Origin: Sambucus nigra
Taxonomy: Eukaryota > Streptophyta > Magnoliopsida > Dipsacales > Adoxaceae
Length of the DNA: 64,000 nt
Direction: 5' to 3'
Assembly (NCBI GenBank): GCA_949130495.1
Contig: OX422220.1
Location: 9,541,001 to 9,605,000, forward strand
Positions 1 through 12,280 of the stretch are shown piece after piece. The position numbers were made by a program, and so were the translations under genes. Positions within the stretch are counted from its first letter, which is position 1, and each line of letters starts with the position of its first letter. The notes beneath the pieces are model-generated. The model was not told the origin of the DNA. It saw only the letters and a program-made list of their open reading frames with translations, and did not search any database.

Positions 1-2
1 AT

Positions 3-2322
3 GATATTCTGGTTTACTCCCAGACAGAGGAGGAGCACGCCGAGCATTTGAGGCAGGTTTTGCAGACGCTACGTCGAAATGAGTTGTATGCAAAGTATGA
101 GAAGTGCGGGTTTTGGCTGAAGGAGGTCCAGTTTTTGGGACACATTATTTCCGACCGGGGGATATCTGTTGATCCGGGGAAGGTATCCGCGGTAAGGGAG
201 TGGGGACAGCCCACAACACCGACTGAGATTCGTAGTTTCTTGGGACTAGCAGGATACTACAGGAGGTTTATTCGGGGTTCCTCCAAGATAGCAGGTCCTT
301 TGACATATCTGACTCGTAAAGGTGTGCCGTTCATTTGGAGTGATGCCTGTCAGTTGGCATTTGATGAGTTGAAGGACAAGTTGACCTCAGCACCTGTGTT
401 AGCATTACCGAGACCGGGAGTTGAGTATCTAGTCTACACCGATGCGTCCTTCCAAGGACTTGGAGGTGTATTGCAGACGGAGAGTCAGGCCATAGCTTAT
501 GCTTCCCGTAAGCTAAAGCCTCACGAGAATAATTACCCCACTCATGACTTGGAGTTGGCAAGAGTGGTATTTGCCCTTCGGATTTGGAGACATTACCTTT
601 TGGGGGAGAAGTTTCGATTGTTCACGGACCACAAGTCCCTATAGTACCTATTCACGCAGAAGGAGTTGAATATGCGGCAAAGGAGGTGGCTTGAGTTCGT
701 GAAGGATTATCAGTTTGATATCCAATACCACCCGGGGAAGGCTAACGTGGTAGCAGACGCGTTGAGCCGTAGGCCAGTAGATGAGGTGGCAGGGGTGTGG
801 AAAGCCAAATGGAAGGAGTTGGGACACCAGGATGCAGTGGCTCATTCATTCATGTCAGTAATGACGGTTACACCACAGATTGTCACGAGAGTGGTAAAGG
901 CACAGGCAGATGACTCGTTCTGTTAGGAGCAGATAGCTTGATTACTATCAGAGGGAGCCGAGTCCTATACCGTTAGCTCAGACGGGGGATTACGATTCAA
1001 CGACAGACTGGGAGTTTCGAAAGGGGAGGAATTGCGACACGAGGTGATGGCAGAGTCGCACGGCTCACGGTTCGCGGTACATCCCGGTGGGGACAAAATG
1101 TACCAAGATATGAGACGTCAGTATTGGTGGAGCGGGATGAAGAGAGATATTGCCGTGTTTGTTTCTAAATGCGCCACTGGTCAGCTAGTAAAAGTGGATC
1201 ATCAGAGACCGGAAGGACTTCTACAGCCACTGGAGGTCCCGATGTGGATGTGGGAGAGCATATCCATGGATTTTATCACGGTGTTGACTACGTCACAGAG
1301 AGGTCACGACTCCATTTGGGTAATTGTGGACAGGTTGTCCAAAGTCGCTCATTTTCTACCCGTAAGGACAGACTACACTACGGGACAGTATGCCCAGCTC
1401 TTTATTTCAGAGATAGTGAGACTTCACGGTGTGCCCCTAAATATCGTGTCTGACCGAGACAAGATATTTGTTTCACGATTTTGGGAGAGTTTTCAGGAGG
1501 CCATGGGCACGGAATTGCGGTTGAGTACGGCGTATCACCCGCAAACCGATGGGCAGACCGAGCGTACAAATCAGATGTTGGAGGACATGTTGCGTATGTG
1601 CATCATTGATTTCGAGGGTGGATGGGAGCAGTACCTCCACTAGTGGAGTTTTCTTACAACAACTCTTACCAGTTCACCATTGGCATGGCTCCATTTGAGG
1701 CGTTGTACGGTAGACCTTGTCGTTCCCCAACATGTTGGTTGGAGGTGGGGGACAACAAACTACTTGGGCCGGAAGTGATTCAGGATACTTCGACGAGGAT
1801 AGAATTGATTCGAAGTCGCATTCGGGTAGCTCAGGATCGGCAGAAGAGCTATGCTTATGCGAAGAGGTTCTTCAGAGAGTTCCAAGTGGGGGACTAGGTT
1901 TTGCTCAGAGTATCTCCTATGAAGGGGATTATTCGTTTCGGGAAGAAAGGGAAGTTGGCACCGAGATACGTGGGGCCATTCCCTATCATCGAGCGGATTG
2001 GGCCGATTGCGTATAGACTTGGGTTACCGGAGCATTTGCATCGGATTCACAATGTGTTTCTGTTTCCTCGCTAAGGAAATATCTTAGAGACGATTTGGCT
2101 CATTCACACATTGCCTTGGAGGACATCGATCTCCAGCCTGATAGCTCTTACGAGGAGGGGTCGATTGCTATTTTGGACCGAAGTGAGCGGAAACTGCGGT
2201 CAAAGATAGTTCCGTTAGTGCGTGTTCAGTGGCGACATCATAATGTCGAGGAGTCCACCTGGGAGCGCGAAGATGAGATGCGCGAACGTTATCCGGAGTT
2301 ATTCTTACCAGGTACTTTCTAG
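3..2322 (+). pseudogene. pol: gypsy pol remnant: RT-RNase H-integrase-chromodomain
   Basis: Copies retroelement RNA and integrates the DNA (family knowledge). The window opens inside the RT active-site box; the second Asp of the DD pair is the first full codon (base 3), followed by ILVYS. RNase H starts near 415, with D of YTDAS at 441 and E of HDLEL near 550. Integrase: HHCC finger about 1030-1180 with the second Cys of CxxC replaced by Gly (CATG), then catalytic D at 1269, SDRD at 1449-1460 and E of QTERTN at 1560. In-frame stops: 642 (TAG, where relatives have Gln in HKSLQYLF), 924 (TAG), 939 (TGA). A 1-base loss near 1639 moves the frame to 1622-1897; TAG at 1895 replaces Trp of GDWVLL. 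Another shift near 2060 leads to the chromodomain (about 2140-2310: VQWRHH, EESTWE, EMRERYPELF), ending at TAG 2320. Decayed but recognisable throughout. Confidence 0.92.
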
Positions 2323-2352
2323 TTCCGAATTTCGGTATGAAATTCAGTTATT

Positions 2353-2364
2353 AGGGGGGAAGTA
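2353..2364 (+). other. polypurine tract of gypsy element
   Basis: A run of seven G flanked by purines (AGGGGGGGAAG-type) immediately before the 3' LTR start TGTAATACCCC. Polypurine tracts prime plus-strand DNA synthesis, and the position fixes the LTR start and the element strand. Confidence 0.85.
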
Positions 2365-2946
2365 TGTAATACCCCGTATTTTCGTGATATTTATTTTTGG
2401 GATTAATTAAATTAAACGTGAATTAATTGGAAATTAATCCGGATAATATACTAACGAGATGTGAGTTGTTATTTGATTATAATGAGTATATATGGCTATA
2501 TATGAAAATTTAATTATGAAATTTGTCGGGAGATTGAAATACGGCAATTTGGAAATTTTGTTGAGACGTGTGTGACAGTCGCGTCAGGAATATAATTATT
2601 TTAATTATAAAAGTGAATTTTAATTCTATTAACCGTATGGTCGTTTTGAGTGCGCCAACGCGTCCGTAAGGGTCGAGATAGTCAGAAAACACTAGCCGGG
2701 GGTTTAGTTTGGGTCCCGGGGCATTTTTAGGCCATGCCGGCAACGTATAAGGGCATTTTGGTAATTTCGGAAATTTGGGAATTAAAACCCACAAAAATTA
2801 GAAATAAAAATCTGACCTATTCTTTATCCACTAAACCCACTAACTACACTAAGGGACTTAATGGGCTACGGGATAAGTTAAGGAACTAGTTTTAAGTTGC
2901 CAAAAACCAACCCCACCTCCATTGTCATCTTGTGAGAAGAGCTTGG

Positions 2947-2999
2947 AGAAAGAGAGAGAGAGAGAGAGAGAGGAGAATTCTGCAGAGAGAGAGAGAGAA
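2947..2999 (+). repeat. (GA)n microsatellite in LTR leader
   Basis: Two runs of GA dinucleotides separated by a short GAATTCTGCA spacer, in the presumed 5' leader just before the donor-like site. The solo LTR at 33902-36833 lacks the long run at the matching place, so the expansion is copy-specific. GA-rich leaders are common in plant promoters; I infer no more than that. Confidence 0.8.
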
Positions 3000-3038
3000 A
3001 CTCATCGATTCATCATCAAATTCAGAGATATATCAAAG

Positions 3039-4772
3039 GCAAGTGGTTTAATTTTGTTAATTACAGAGAATGCTTCTTCCATGTGTAGGAAATTGTAAAT
3101 TTGTATTATTTTTGGGAGATTTATGAAAACCCATTAATTTGGAATTAGAAACTTGTATTTTGATGAGGATTTGCATGTAGAACTGTATGTAGGTGATTAA
3201 TCTGATGATAATACATTTTGGATGAAACAAAAACGGATTTAATTATACCCATTGGTGGCTTTAAAATTTTAGGGTTCATGTTCATATGATTTGGGGATAA
3301 ATGAAGGGATTTGATTATTCAATGTTGTTTAGGAAGAATTGGCCCTATATAATTGTTTAATTATGACCTATGATTGTTTGGTATGGATTAGAAACCTTAA
3401 AATAATGTTGGGACGAATTGTATATGAGATTAGAGAGGAAGAAAAGTTGGAAAAACGATATAGGAAAATCTGGGCTCGAATCTGGCCACTCGTTAGAAGA
3501 CCTGCCCAGGTCGTTCGAACGAGCTCGTTCGAACGAGCTTCTAACGAGTTGACAGTTTGACTTCTGACGAGGGGATGGTTCGTTCGAAGCCTTTTATTCG
3601 AATGAGATCTCGTTAGAAGGCCCACCTCGTTCGAACAACCTCGTTCGAACGAGACTTCTAACGAGTTGACAGTTTAGGCTTTTTAGCCTGTTTTGATCCC
3701 GAGTGTCCCATAACCTTGTGTAAATGCAGGGATGACATCTCTTGAGGACTAGTTGATATATTTTGGGATATTTAGGGTATAATGAGGAGTAAAACATAGG
3801 TGTGTGATTTGAACCAAATGGAGATTATGGATTAGGACGTGAGTGTCTATTACGACGTGAGAACAATTAACGGCGTGAATAATTATGTTAACCGGGAATA
3901 TGTAACTGTGTAACATTATAAGTTGGTATAAGAATGAGCAGTGTACCAAATAAATTATGGTGATTAATAAGATGTGTGCATACTTAGTATATGTATATGA
4001 TTTTATGTGTATGACATACCTACCATACTTGCTATCACGGGAGGTTTACGTTCGCTTAGGGCCCTCTAATCCTTGTGTTGCCCGGATTTAGACTGGTACC
4101 TCGAGAACATAGGTCAGAGAAGGACTTATTGGGATGTTAATAAGTCTGCTGATCGTGGGAGCGTAGATATGTGCGTGACCCATGTGATGTGACTGTGTTC
4201 GCCTCCATTGTTTGTGATTGTTGTTATCTGAGAACGATTCCTGAGAGATTCGGAATGCGTGATCCTTATGTACGTGATGTACCGAGATGAATAGCAGAGT
4301 ATGTGTGCACCGCAGCCTAGTCTCGGGGTGCTTGTATTGTATATTTATGACGTGAATAATATACACTTAATTAATGGGAACTTTCATGTTGGTTTTGTGA
4401 ATATAATTATGGTAATGTTTTGAGAAAACATAACGGGTTAACCGATAGTGAATTGTATTACAAATTGAGAATCTGAGTTTATGTAAAGCCCTCTATTCAA
4501 TTGATAACGCTAGAATGTAATATGTGAATCGAGTAGTAAGGGGTAGAACTTATTACGGTTTGGTTAGATATGTATGTTAGTTAGATGGGTACGGTACATT
4601 AGGAGTGCACATGTAGTCGAGAGGTGAGAATTTCATGTGAGTGCACGTCCTAACATGTATTTTGCATTTAATGTTTTAATGTTATTAAAACACTTGTTGT
4701 TTTTAAAATGATTTCCACTTTCGGGCTCTGACCCATTTGCTTTCAAATCTATTTTTGTAAAAACCATTTTAG
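3039..4772 (+). other. putative LTR-embedded GC-AG intron
   Basis: Seen: AAAG|GCAAGTGG at 3038/3039 fits the consensus of GC-type plant donors, and AACCATTTTAG|GTGCCC ends at 4772. Predicted intron 1734 bp. The same pair recurs at matching places in divergent gypsy LTRs at 34414-36190, 21184-22919, 41810-43708, 9398-11628 and 40543-45416, with 1.63-1.90 kb between them after removing later insertions. Splicing is inferred; there are no transcripts here. Confidence 0.5.
3489..3665 (+). repeat. TTCGAACGA palindrome cluster (class I)
   Basis: Dense cluster of TTCGAACGA units alternating with variants such as TCTAACGAGTTGACAG. Bases 3511-3536 form a perfect 26-bp palindrome centred on GAGCTC with TTCGAA on each side. 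The cluster starts 450 bp after the donor-like site. The same motif set occurs in the related solo LTR (35540-35745) and in both LTRs of the unrelated copia element (57677-57880, 63139-63361). Confidence 0.85.
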
Positions 4773-5296
4773 GTGCCCAGCCACAAGGACACCATGCATA
4801 GGATTCTCATTCAGGTGACGAGCTGTAGCTGTTTGTGGAAGTTACAAGACTTTTCTTGTAGACGCTTCATCTATCTTGACTCTATATTCAGCATTTATCA
4901 GTTGTAGGGCATGTTGCCCATTTCTTTTAGAGACATTTCAGTTACTTCAGTTATTCAGACTTCTGGCATGTAATTAATTCAGGATTCAGACTTGTCATAT
5001 TATTTTCAGTTGTGGGATTGTTGTGAGGAGTTTCCTCCGGACTTCTTATTAATATTTGTTGGTTATTTCATTACTTCATTATGGTGAATGGATTATGTTG
5101 TTCTTCCATCATTCTTTTATTGCATGTTAATCAGACTTAATTTAAAAAAAATTGGCAACTTACTTTTTAAATACTAGGTGGTTAGTAATTATTAAAATGT
5201 TTTCGACAGTGATGCTATTAACAGAACTAACTTGACATTTTGTATTAATCTAATAAAGGAGTAGCTACCCGGTATTTAATTAGTCGGGGTGTCACA

Positions 5297-7440
5297 TGGT
5301 GCACTTCGAGACAAACTCAATAATCTTTCGCTTCATCCTATACCACTAATACTGTCTCCTCGTATATTGGTACATTTTATGCTCACCGAAATGAATAAAA
5401 AATCATGACTCATGAGACTCTATCATCACTGCATATCATAGGTACCCCTCTTCTGGGACTATGAGTCTCCTATTAAAGCATAAAACTCCCTCTGAACAGA
5501 TCAAGCAAGACTCTGCTCCCTCTGTTAGTAATTAATGTAACTTGTCCTGATAAAATTGATCCCCTGCCTGTGCCTTCACAACCCTCATAATGATCTTGAG
5601 TGTGATAGTTAAAACTGCCATATATGCCCTGGACACTACGTCATCCTATCGAAGTTCACTCCACTTTGCTTTCCTGACCTCTGTTAACTCCCCTATAGGC
5701 CATCGTCTCAACGCGTTTGCCACCACGTTGGCCTTCCCCACAGGGTATTGGATGTCAAACTGATAGTCTTTCACGAACTTGAGCCACCTACACTGACTCA
5801 TGTCTAGATCTTTCTGTGTAAATAAATACTGCGGTGACTTATGATTTGTGAATAGACTGAATTTCTCCCTTAGGAGATAGTTCCTCCATATCCTCAAAGA
5901 AAAAACTACCGCTACAAGCTCTAGATCGTGCGTGGGGTAGTTCCTCTCATGAGGCTTAAACTTACGAGACATGTAATCTATAGAATGATCCTCTTGCTGC
6001 AATACACCCCCAAGTCCTAATAAGGATGCAACTATAAAAACAAAGTACTCCACTCCTCCCCTAGGCAGTACAAGCACTGGTGTTGACGTCAATTTGTCCT
6101 TTAACTCATTAAATGCGAACTCATAATGGTCATCCCACATAAATGGAACCCCTTTGTGAGTCAGATTCGTCAATGCCCTTAATAAATAGATGATAGTAAC
6201 CCGCCAATCCCCAAAAGCTAAGAATTTTCGTTGGTGTCATGGACTGACCCCACTCCCTCACCGCTGCTACCTTACTCGGGTCCACTGAAATGCCTATGTC
6301 TGACATAATGTGATCCAAAAACTGTACCTTTGTAACGAGAACCCAAATTTCTTGAAGTTGGCATACGACTGATGGTCTCGTAAAGTCTGGAGAACCATAC
6401 GCAAGTGTTATGCGTGCTCGCCCTCTATTCAAGAATATAACAAAATGTCGTCCATGAAAATAATAATTACCAAGTATAAGAAATCTCTGAATACCCTGTT
6501 CATAAGGTCCATGAATACAACTGGTGTGTTGCTTAGCCCAAATGGCATAACCTTGAACTCACACGAACCACAACACATCACGAATGCGGTCTTAGGGACA
6601 TCCATCTCTCTGATGCGTAGCTTATGGTACCCAAATCTAAATTTTATCTACAAGAATTAAGTTGATCCTTTTAATTGGTCAAACATGTCATCGATATAAG
6701 TCAACATGTATTTTTTCCAGATTGTGACCTTGTTCAACTCTTTGTAATCAATGCATAGTCTGAGTAACCCATACTTCTTCTTTATAAACAATACGGTAGC
6801 ACCCCACGTCTATGTACTCCGGAGAATAAACCCCCACCTCAAGAGATATTGAATCTGATACCTAAACTCTTGCATCTCCACTAGGGCCATGTGATAAGGC
6901 ACGCGTGCTATCGGCCTAGTCCCCGATGCTAAATCAATAACAAACTCAATCTCTCGACTCGAATATAACCCCTATATCTCCTGGAAAACATCTGAAAAGT
7001 TCTCACCGCTGGGATCGAGTCTAATGAGATAATAAATCCCTATGAGGACTCCTCCTCAATATAATAAAGATGCGTGCTCGACCCTCCCTCGAGAAAAGGC
7101 ATCGCCACCAAAAACATCTCCTGCCTTGGAATGGCGAACATAGTGGTCCTACCAAAACAATCCACCATCTCTCAATATCCTGCCAACCAGTCCATGCCAA
7201 GAATGACATCATACCCAATCATGTCCAACACGAGTAAATCAGTGGTTAAGCATAATCTCCATATATCTATACCCACCCCTCTAGAAATAGAATGGATAAG
7301 GGCCCCACTACCTAACGGAAAATCCACACACATAATAATATTATTGGTTGCCTCTAATGAGTGTGACGCCCCGTGTCAAATAAAACTTGACCCATATGCT
7401 CATGGATAGGAAACGTACCGTAAATACTTGGCGGAGCCTA
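5297..7440 (-). pseudogene. pol: gypsy protease-RT-RNase H-integrase start, decayed
   Basis: Read from 7440 downward. Protease end: about 7230-7180 encodes VILGMDWLAG, the typical C-terminal protease block. RT: 6905-6680 encodes [18 protein letters not shown] and [13 protein letters not shown]; about 6600-6400 encodes MPFGLSNTP and the active-site box FMDDILLYS. Thumb: SDIGISVDPSKV about 6310-6270. RNase H: 6173-5646 contains GLGGVLQ and HDLELVAVVFSLRIWRNYL, but the first catalytic Asp (TDAS in relatives) is Val (IVAS). The integrase finger starts near 5400 (KMYQ, RRQY, MKRKI, FVSKC) and is cut at 5297. Several stops and frame changes; no function expected. Confidence 0.88.
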
Positions 7441-8721
7441 TGGAATTATAGTATTCTGGACGTTATAGACACGTCCATATAGTAACTGTCCCTTCTGAGG
7501 TGGGGTCGTTGGAGCTGGTGGTGCTACAGGTAATAATGGTGCCCGTGGTGCCTACCGGACACCTTGCTGCTGTCCTCTGGCCCTCTGCGGATAAGCTCAC
7601 CACATGTGGACCTGATCCCCACAAAAAAAACATATGCCCATGAAATCCCCTACCTCTGGCCCTGCTGGCCATGTCGGGGTTGTCTTGGTCTCTTGCCCTG
7701 GTGGCCTCGACCCTGATGGCTACCACCATTATTCCTTTGGCCCTACTGGCATTGAGGAGTACGTTGTTGCTAGCCTTAATGGATCTGTCAAAATAACCCA
7801 TCACCTGGTCAGAACTCCCCTCATATGAATCTCTTAGATTGATCCCCCTGCTGGGTATCCGGCTCATGGTGTCTGCTCGGCTGCTGTTGCGGTGCCCCAC
7901 TAGCACTATTACCTCTAGTCTTGCCATGCTAGCAAGACTCTCCAACTCTCTTGGCTCCCTTCAGATGGAAATGGTGACCCTGGCAGTAAAGAAGTGCGAC
8001 ATTGATGACATCAGTATAAGTCTTCAATGCCGGATTACCCAATAAGTGTTGTCAAATCCTCCAGGTGAGTACATCAGTGAACTTCAACATCTTTTTCTCA
8101 TCTATATTCACCATGTCAGGCACAAAGTTCATCAAATGCGTGAATTCATCCTCATAATTTACCAATGTCCGTCCTTCCTATGATAAGTCTAGAAACTTCC
8201 TCTGCATCTTTGTCTGAATAGAGAATGGAAAGAATTTGTGGTCGAACCGCAAACAAAACTCTCTGATAGTTATGGTATCCCTCTCCTCAGATGTTGTGAC
8301 TGACTCTCACTAGTGTACTGCTTATCCTACAAGCTTAAAAAATTGCCGAAATATTTTTTTTAGTGTCGCTACACTCAACAATACAGAGATGGTGATGTAT
8401 ATCCTTCTTCCACTGACTGGCAGCAACAACATCTACATTGCCCCGAAACTCTGGCAGATGGCCTTTTTGGAAGGCCAGTCTATCTCTCTCCCACACTAAC
8501 GGTGCTAGGTGGGCCTGGAAGACTGGTGCCACCGGCTGCTATGGTTGGGTCCAAGGGAACTACTGTGCCATGGTAGTCATTTTGGCACTAACCGCTTATG
8601 AAACTATAGTGGTAACCTCGGCAGCTATCACCGTCCCTTGAGCTATCCATGGCTCCGATTGAGACTCTCATCCAGTGGCCCTCCTGGCGGCCCTAGCGGG
8701 TCGTCCTCTCATGTTTGTCAT
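7441..8721 (-). pseudogene. gag: gypsy gag remnant
   Basis: Likely start ATG at 8721 (MTNMRGRPARAARR), 175 bp inside the element after the LTR and PBS, with a stop soon afterwards. A recognisable gag block lies at about 8530-8340 (LAFQKGHLPEFRGN...W), matching the plant gypsy gag pattern FxKxxPPxFxG. A degenerate zinc knuckle CFFCGDQVH is read at about 7632-7600, with a stop inside it and the final Cys missing. The 160-codon open frame at 7463-7945 is mostly out of frame with the true gag and is not listed. Gag forms the virus-like particle in this family; this copy is dead. Confidence 0.7.
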
Positions 8722-8875
8722 CTGAAACCAAATCGAATCAGTAAGTAAAATGTATCACAGTAGTAGAAGAACGTAAATGCATAAATATGAATGCAATGGT
8801 CCTAATCATAGGGCTCTATCAAAGGACACTACGTTGGAAATCTAATAAGTCACATAGATCCTAATGACACCAGAA

Positions 8876-8895
8876 CCTGATGCTCTGAGACAATC
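8876..8895 (-). other. degenerate primer binding site (iMet tRNA type)
   Basis: Directly next to the LTR end, the - strand reads GATTGTCTCAGAGCATCAGG. It resembles the usual plant TTGGTATCAGAGC complement of the initiator Met tRNA 3' end, with several changes consistent with age. Position and the CAGAGC core support the call. Confidence 0.6.
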
Positions 8896-10129
8896 TGTGA
8901 CACCCTGCCTATTCTAATAATGGGTGACAAATCCTCTACTAAAATAACACAGGCATCTCAGTCTACTTCATTCTTAACATCACTGTCGAAAACCAATTTT
9001 TTTACTAATAACCAATTAAGCCTGTTGTGGAATTATAAAAACTTATTAATTTGCCTTATTAAAACATTCATTCATTTAAATAACCATACCAACATTCAAA
9101 TAAACATTTACCACAAGAATAAAATGAATATTGATGACGTGAAATAAATAAAATTACCGAATAACTCCCGATAATTCCAAATACAATCATCCAATTGAAA
9201 AGGAAATAAAATATTAAAGCAAAAAAGAGAAGTTCTCCAATAATGGGCGATATGCCAAAAGTAAAAGAAACTGAAATAACATCCTATCAAGATAGCAAGG
9301 ATAAAAGTATCTAGTTGAACCCTGCAGGCATCCACTGCTGCTGCATCATCGTCTGACTGGAAGGATAGCTAAGACTGGTGTCCCTATAGCTAAACATCTA
9401 AAAGGTTATGAAAAAGGATTTTTAATATGAGTGAGAGCCCAAAACCATTTTTAAAAATATTTGCAAGTATTTAAAATGAAATAATGAATATGCAACAAAA
9501 TTATTCATGTTCATCTGGTGTCACATTCGCATGAGATTATCCTTTCCCCTCATCTATAGTGCGCACCTAACGAATGTATTTCAATTTCCTAGTTATGATA
9601 CCCCGCCTAACTAGTCAAGTCACTTAATGTAGCCCATACACTAAACCTCTAGCTCAACCATGTTGCACATATTAGACTTTGTTTGTTCTTACTTAGCTAT
9701 CACATAAGATATAACATTATCATTCGTATTTATAATCTTATCATTTAAAAATTAACATAATTGTACACTAGTTATAATTTCAACATTCACACATAAATTT
9801 TGTCATACATATACATATAACACCCTTTTATATGTATATACATAGTATCCCGAGATGTATGTCACATAACACTCCTGAGCCACCGGGTTGGAATCTCACC
9901 ACCGATCCCAAATCATAAGCACATAACTGGAGGTTGCCATAGACATACATTCATGGGTCATAACCATACCACATTACCACACTGGACTCTAAACTCACAT
10001 ACAGTGGTCATGCAACAGAGTTATGACCTGGGGAAATGACCTAACACATGTTGGTCATGCCAGGGTGGACAACCCACTACGGATAACCTCCAACGATAGC
10101 GTCCCTAGAGTAGGTATGTTCACGTATAT

Positions 10130-10704
<575 letters not shown>

Positions 10705-11106
10705 TATATATATATATATATATAGCCGGATAATCATGCGTACATCCCTCGCTGCATTAGCCCACAAATCCTGAGTCTATCCTGACTCGCGATTTATCAA
10801 GTATTCACTTACTTATATAAATGTTTTTATATCATCTTTTTGGCCACCATGCTATTCTACTCAAGCCTGTAGCCTAACTCTTGCCAAAATCCCAACCCGA
10901 TTTCAATAATCAATACCCAAGTGTTATTCACCCTAATACACCCAAAATCTCTTACTCGAATTTAATCCCCGTCTAACCAAAGGTGCTTTTATATCTTCAA
11001 TTGTGTATTCCCATAAGTTATCACCCCTATTAGACATCGTAAACCGAGACAAACCCTCAATGGTCCAAGAAAAACTACACAAAAAAGGGGAGGCAACCAA
11101 GCTGAC

Positions 11107-11184
11107 TGAACCAATTTGCCTGGCTGGCCGAACCGATTCGGTGGGCGAACCAATTTACTCCCCCCAGCGAACCAGTTTGGTTCA
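11107..11184 (-). repeat. GAACCRRTTYG palindrome cluster (class IV)
   Basis: Four GAACC-(A/G)(A/G)TT-type units (GAACCAATTTG, GAACCGATTCG, GAACCAATTTA, GAACCAGTTTGG) separated by G/C-rich spacers. It starts about 450 bp after the donor-like site. The same motif class is found in the 40142-45990 and 49495-53868 LTRs. Confidence 0.7.
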
Positions 11185-12280
11185 TCTGGGCAACACACCT
11201 AATTTTGACGGGATTCATCACCTTCCCCTCAACCATATGAGTCCCCAAATTCAACCAAACCCTAAACATGAGTTCTACATCAATCCAAAAAGTAATAACA
11301 CACATTTCCATTCACAAATCAACTCAAAACATTTAAATCGTTAGGATTATCAATCTTTCATCAAGAATTAAACATAGTTTCACCCTAATTCCAAATATCA
11401 TTAATTATTGGTTTGATCATCCAAGATTTCATCTTTATGATTCCGATATCATCTTTATACTTTCAATCACATCAGAGTCAACATGTGTTCATAATCGAGT
11501 CCCCTTTTTCGGTCAATTCATTTATAGAAATCTCGTTAATCCCACTCAAAAATTTGGGTGTTTCTACACCAAATTTATACATGAACGATTGAAATCGCAA
11601 AAGTAATTATAGCAAGATAAAAACTTGCCTTATAATTGATGATATTCTGAATTCTTCCCATTGAGTTCCTCTTTACGTAATGGTCTTATGCCCGGAATGA
11701 TTTGATTCCCCTCCCGAATCATTTCTCTTAACTTTTTTTAGATTTTTCCTTCTTTTTATATCCTCTCTTAAAGCCTAGGTTTCTTGTATGGTGGAATTTG
11801 TTCCCACTCCATACACCTTCCATAAATATAACCCTAAACATCATTAATCCCAAAATTAAGTTTGGCCCAATGTGTAAAATGACCTGAATACCCTTTAAAG
11901 GTCTCATTTACCCTAAAAAGCCCCCGATACCCAATTACAACCCCGAGTACCTATTCCTGACTATCTTGACCCATTTCGGATCATCGGCGCACTCGAATTC
12001 ACAATCTGAGTTATCTAACATTAATTTTCCATCTCATTCCCAACACGATCCTATGCGCGCATCCCGAATGAGATGTCGTTAAACCCGTCGATTTTACTCA
12101 CTTACGACATAATTTAAATAACATATTTTCATTTAATTATCACACAAGTAAATATAATTTGACATTATATTAATTATTTTATTGGCTAATTAATATTTAT
12201 TTAATTTACTTTATTTCTCAATTTAATTAAATTACGTGCACGCGTCTAATTTAAAATGCTAAAAAATAAGGGGTGTTACA

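Larger units (their letters stand above)
1..5296 (+). mobile_element. Ty3/gypsy chromovirus (Tekay/Del-like), 3' portion
   Basis: The 3' part of a gypsy LTR retrotransposon: end of reverse transcriptase, RNase H, integrase, chromodomain, polypurine tract and 3' LTR in that order. The 5' LTR, gag and protease lie before the window. The order RT-RNH-INT defines Ty3/gypsy; the C-terminal chromodomain and LTR of about 2.9 kb fit Tekay/Del chromoviruses. The element ends exactly where the - strand integrase of the next element begins (5297), so it appears inserted into that element. The expected 5-bp target duplication would be TGGTG (5297-5301); its partner is outside the window. Stops and frameshifts make it non-autonomous today. 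Confidence 0.9.
2365..5296 (+). repeat. gypsy 3' LTR, 2932 bp
   Basis: Begins TGTAATACCCCG after the polypurine tract and ends CGGGGTGTCACA, giving the TG...CA ends of an LTR. The solo LTR at 33902-36833 (opposite strand) is the same family and by my count the same length; ends, middle blocks and the palindrome cluster correspond. From 5' to 3' it holds a (GA)n-rich leader at 2947-2999, a splice-donor-like AAG|GCAAGT at 3038/3039, a TTCGAACGA palindrome cluster at 3489-3665, an acceptor-like CCATTTTAG at 4772 and a conserved downstream block GTGCCCAGCCACAAGGACACC. I see no clear TATA box; TSS is probably about 2880-2930. Confidence 0.9.

Noticed and set aside
1169..1453. Alternative + frame overlapping integrase
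   Set aside because: Out of frame with the integrase motifs; shadow frame.
7463..7945. 160-codon - strand open frame as an intact gag gene
   Set aside because: The true gag reading (zinc-knuckle remnant CFFCGDQVH) lies in another frame; the long frame is a shadow produced by frameshifts.
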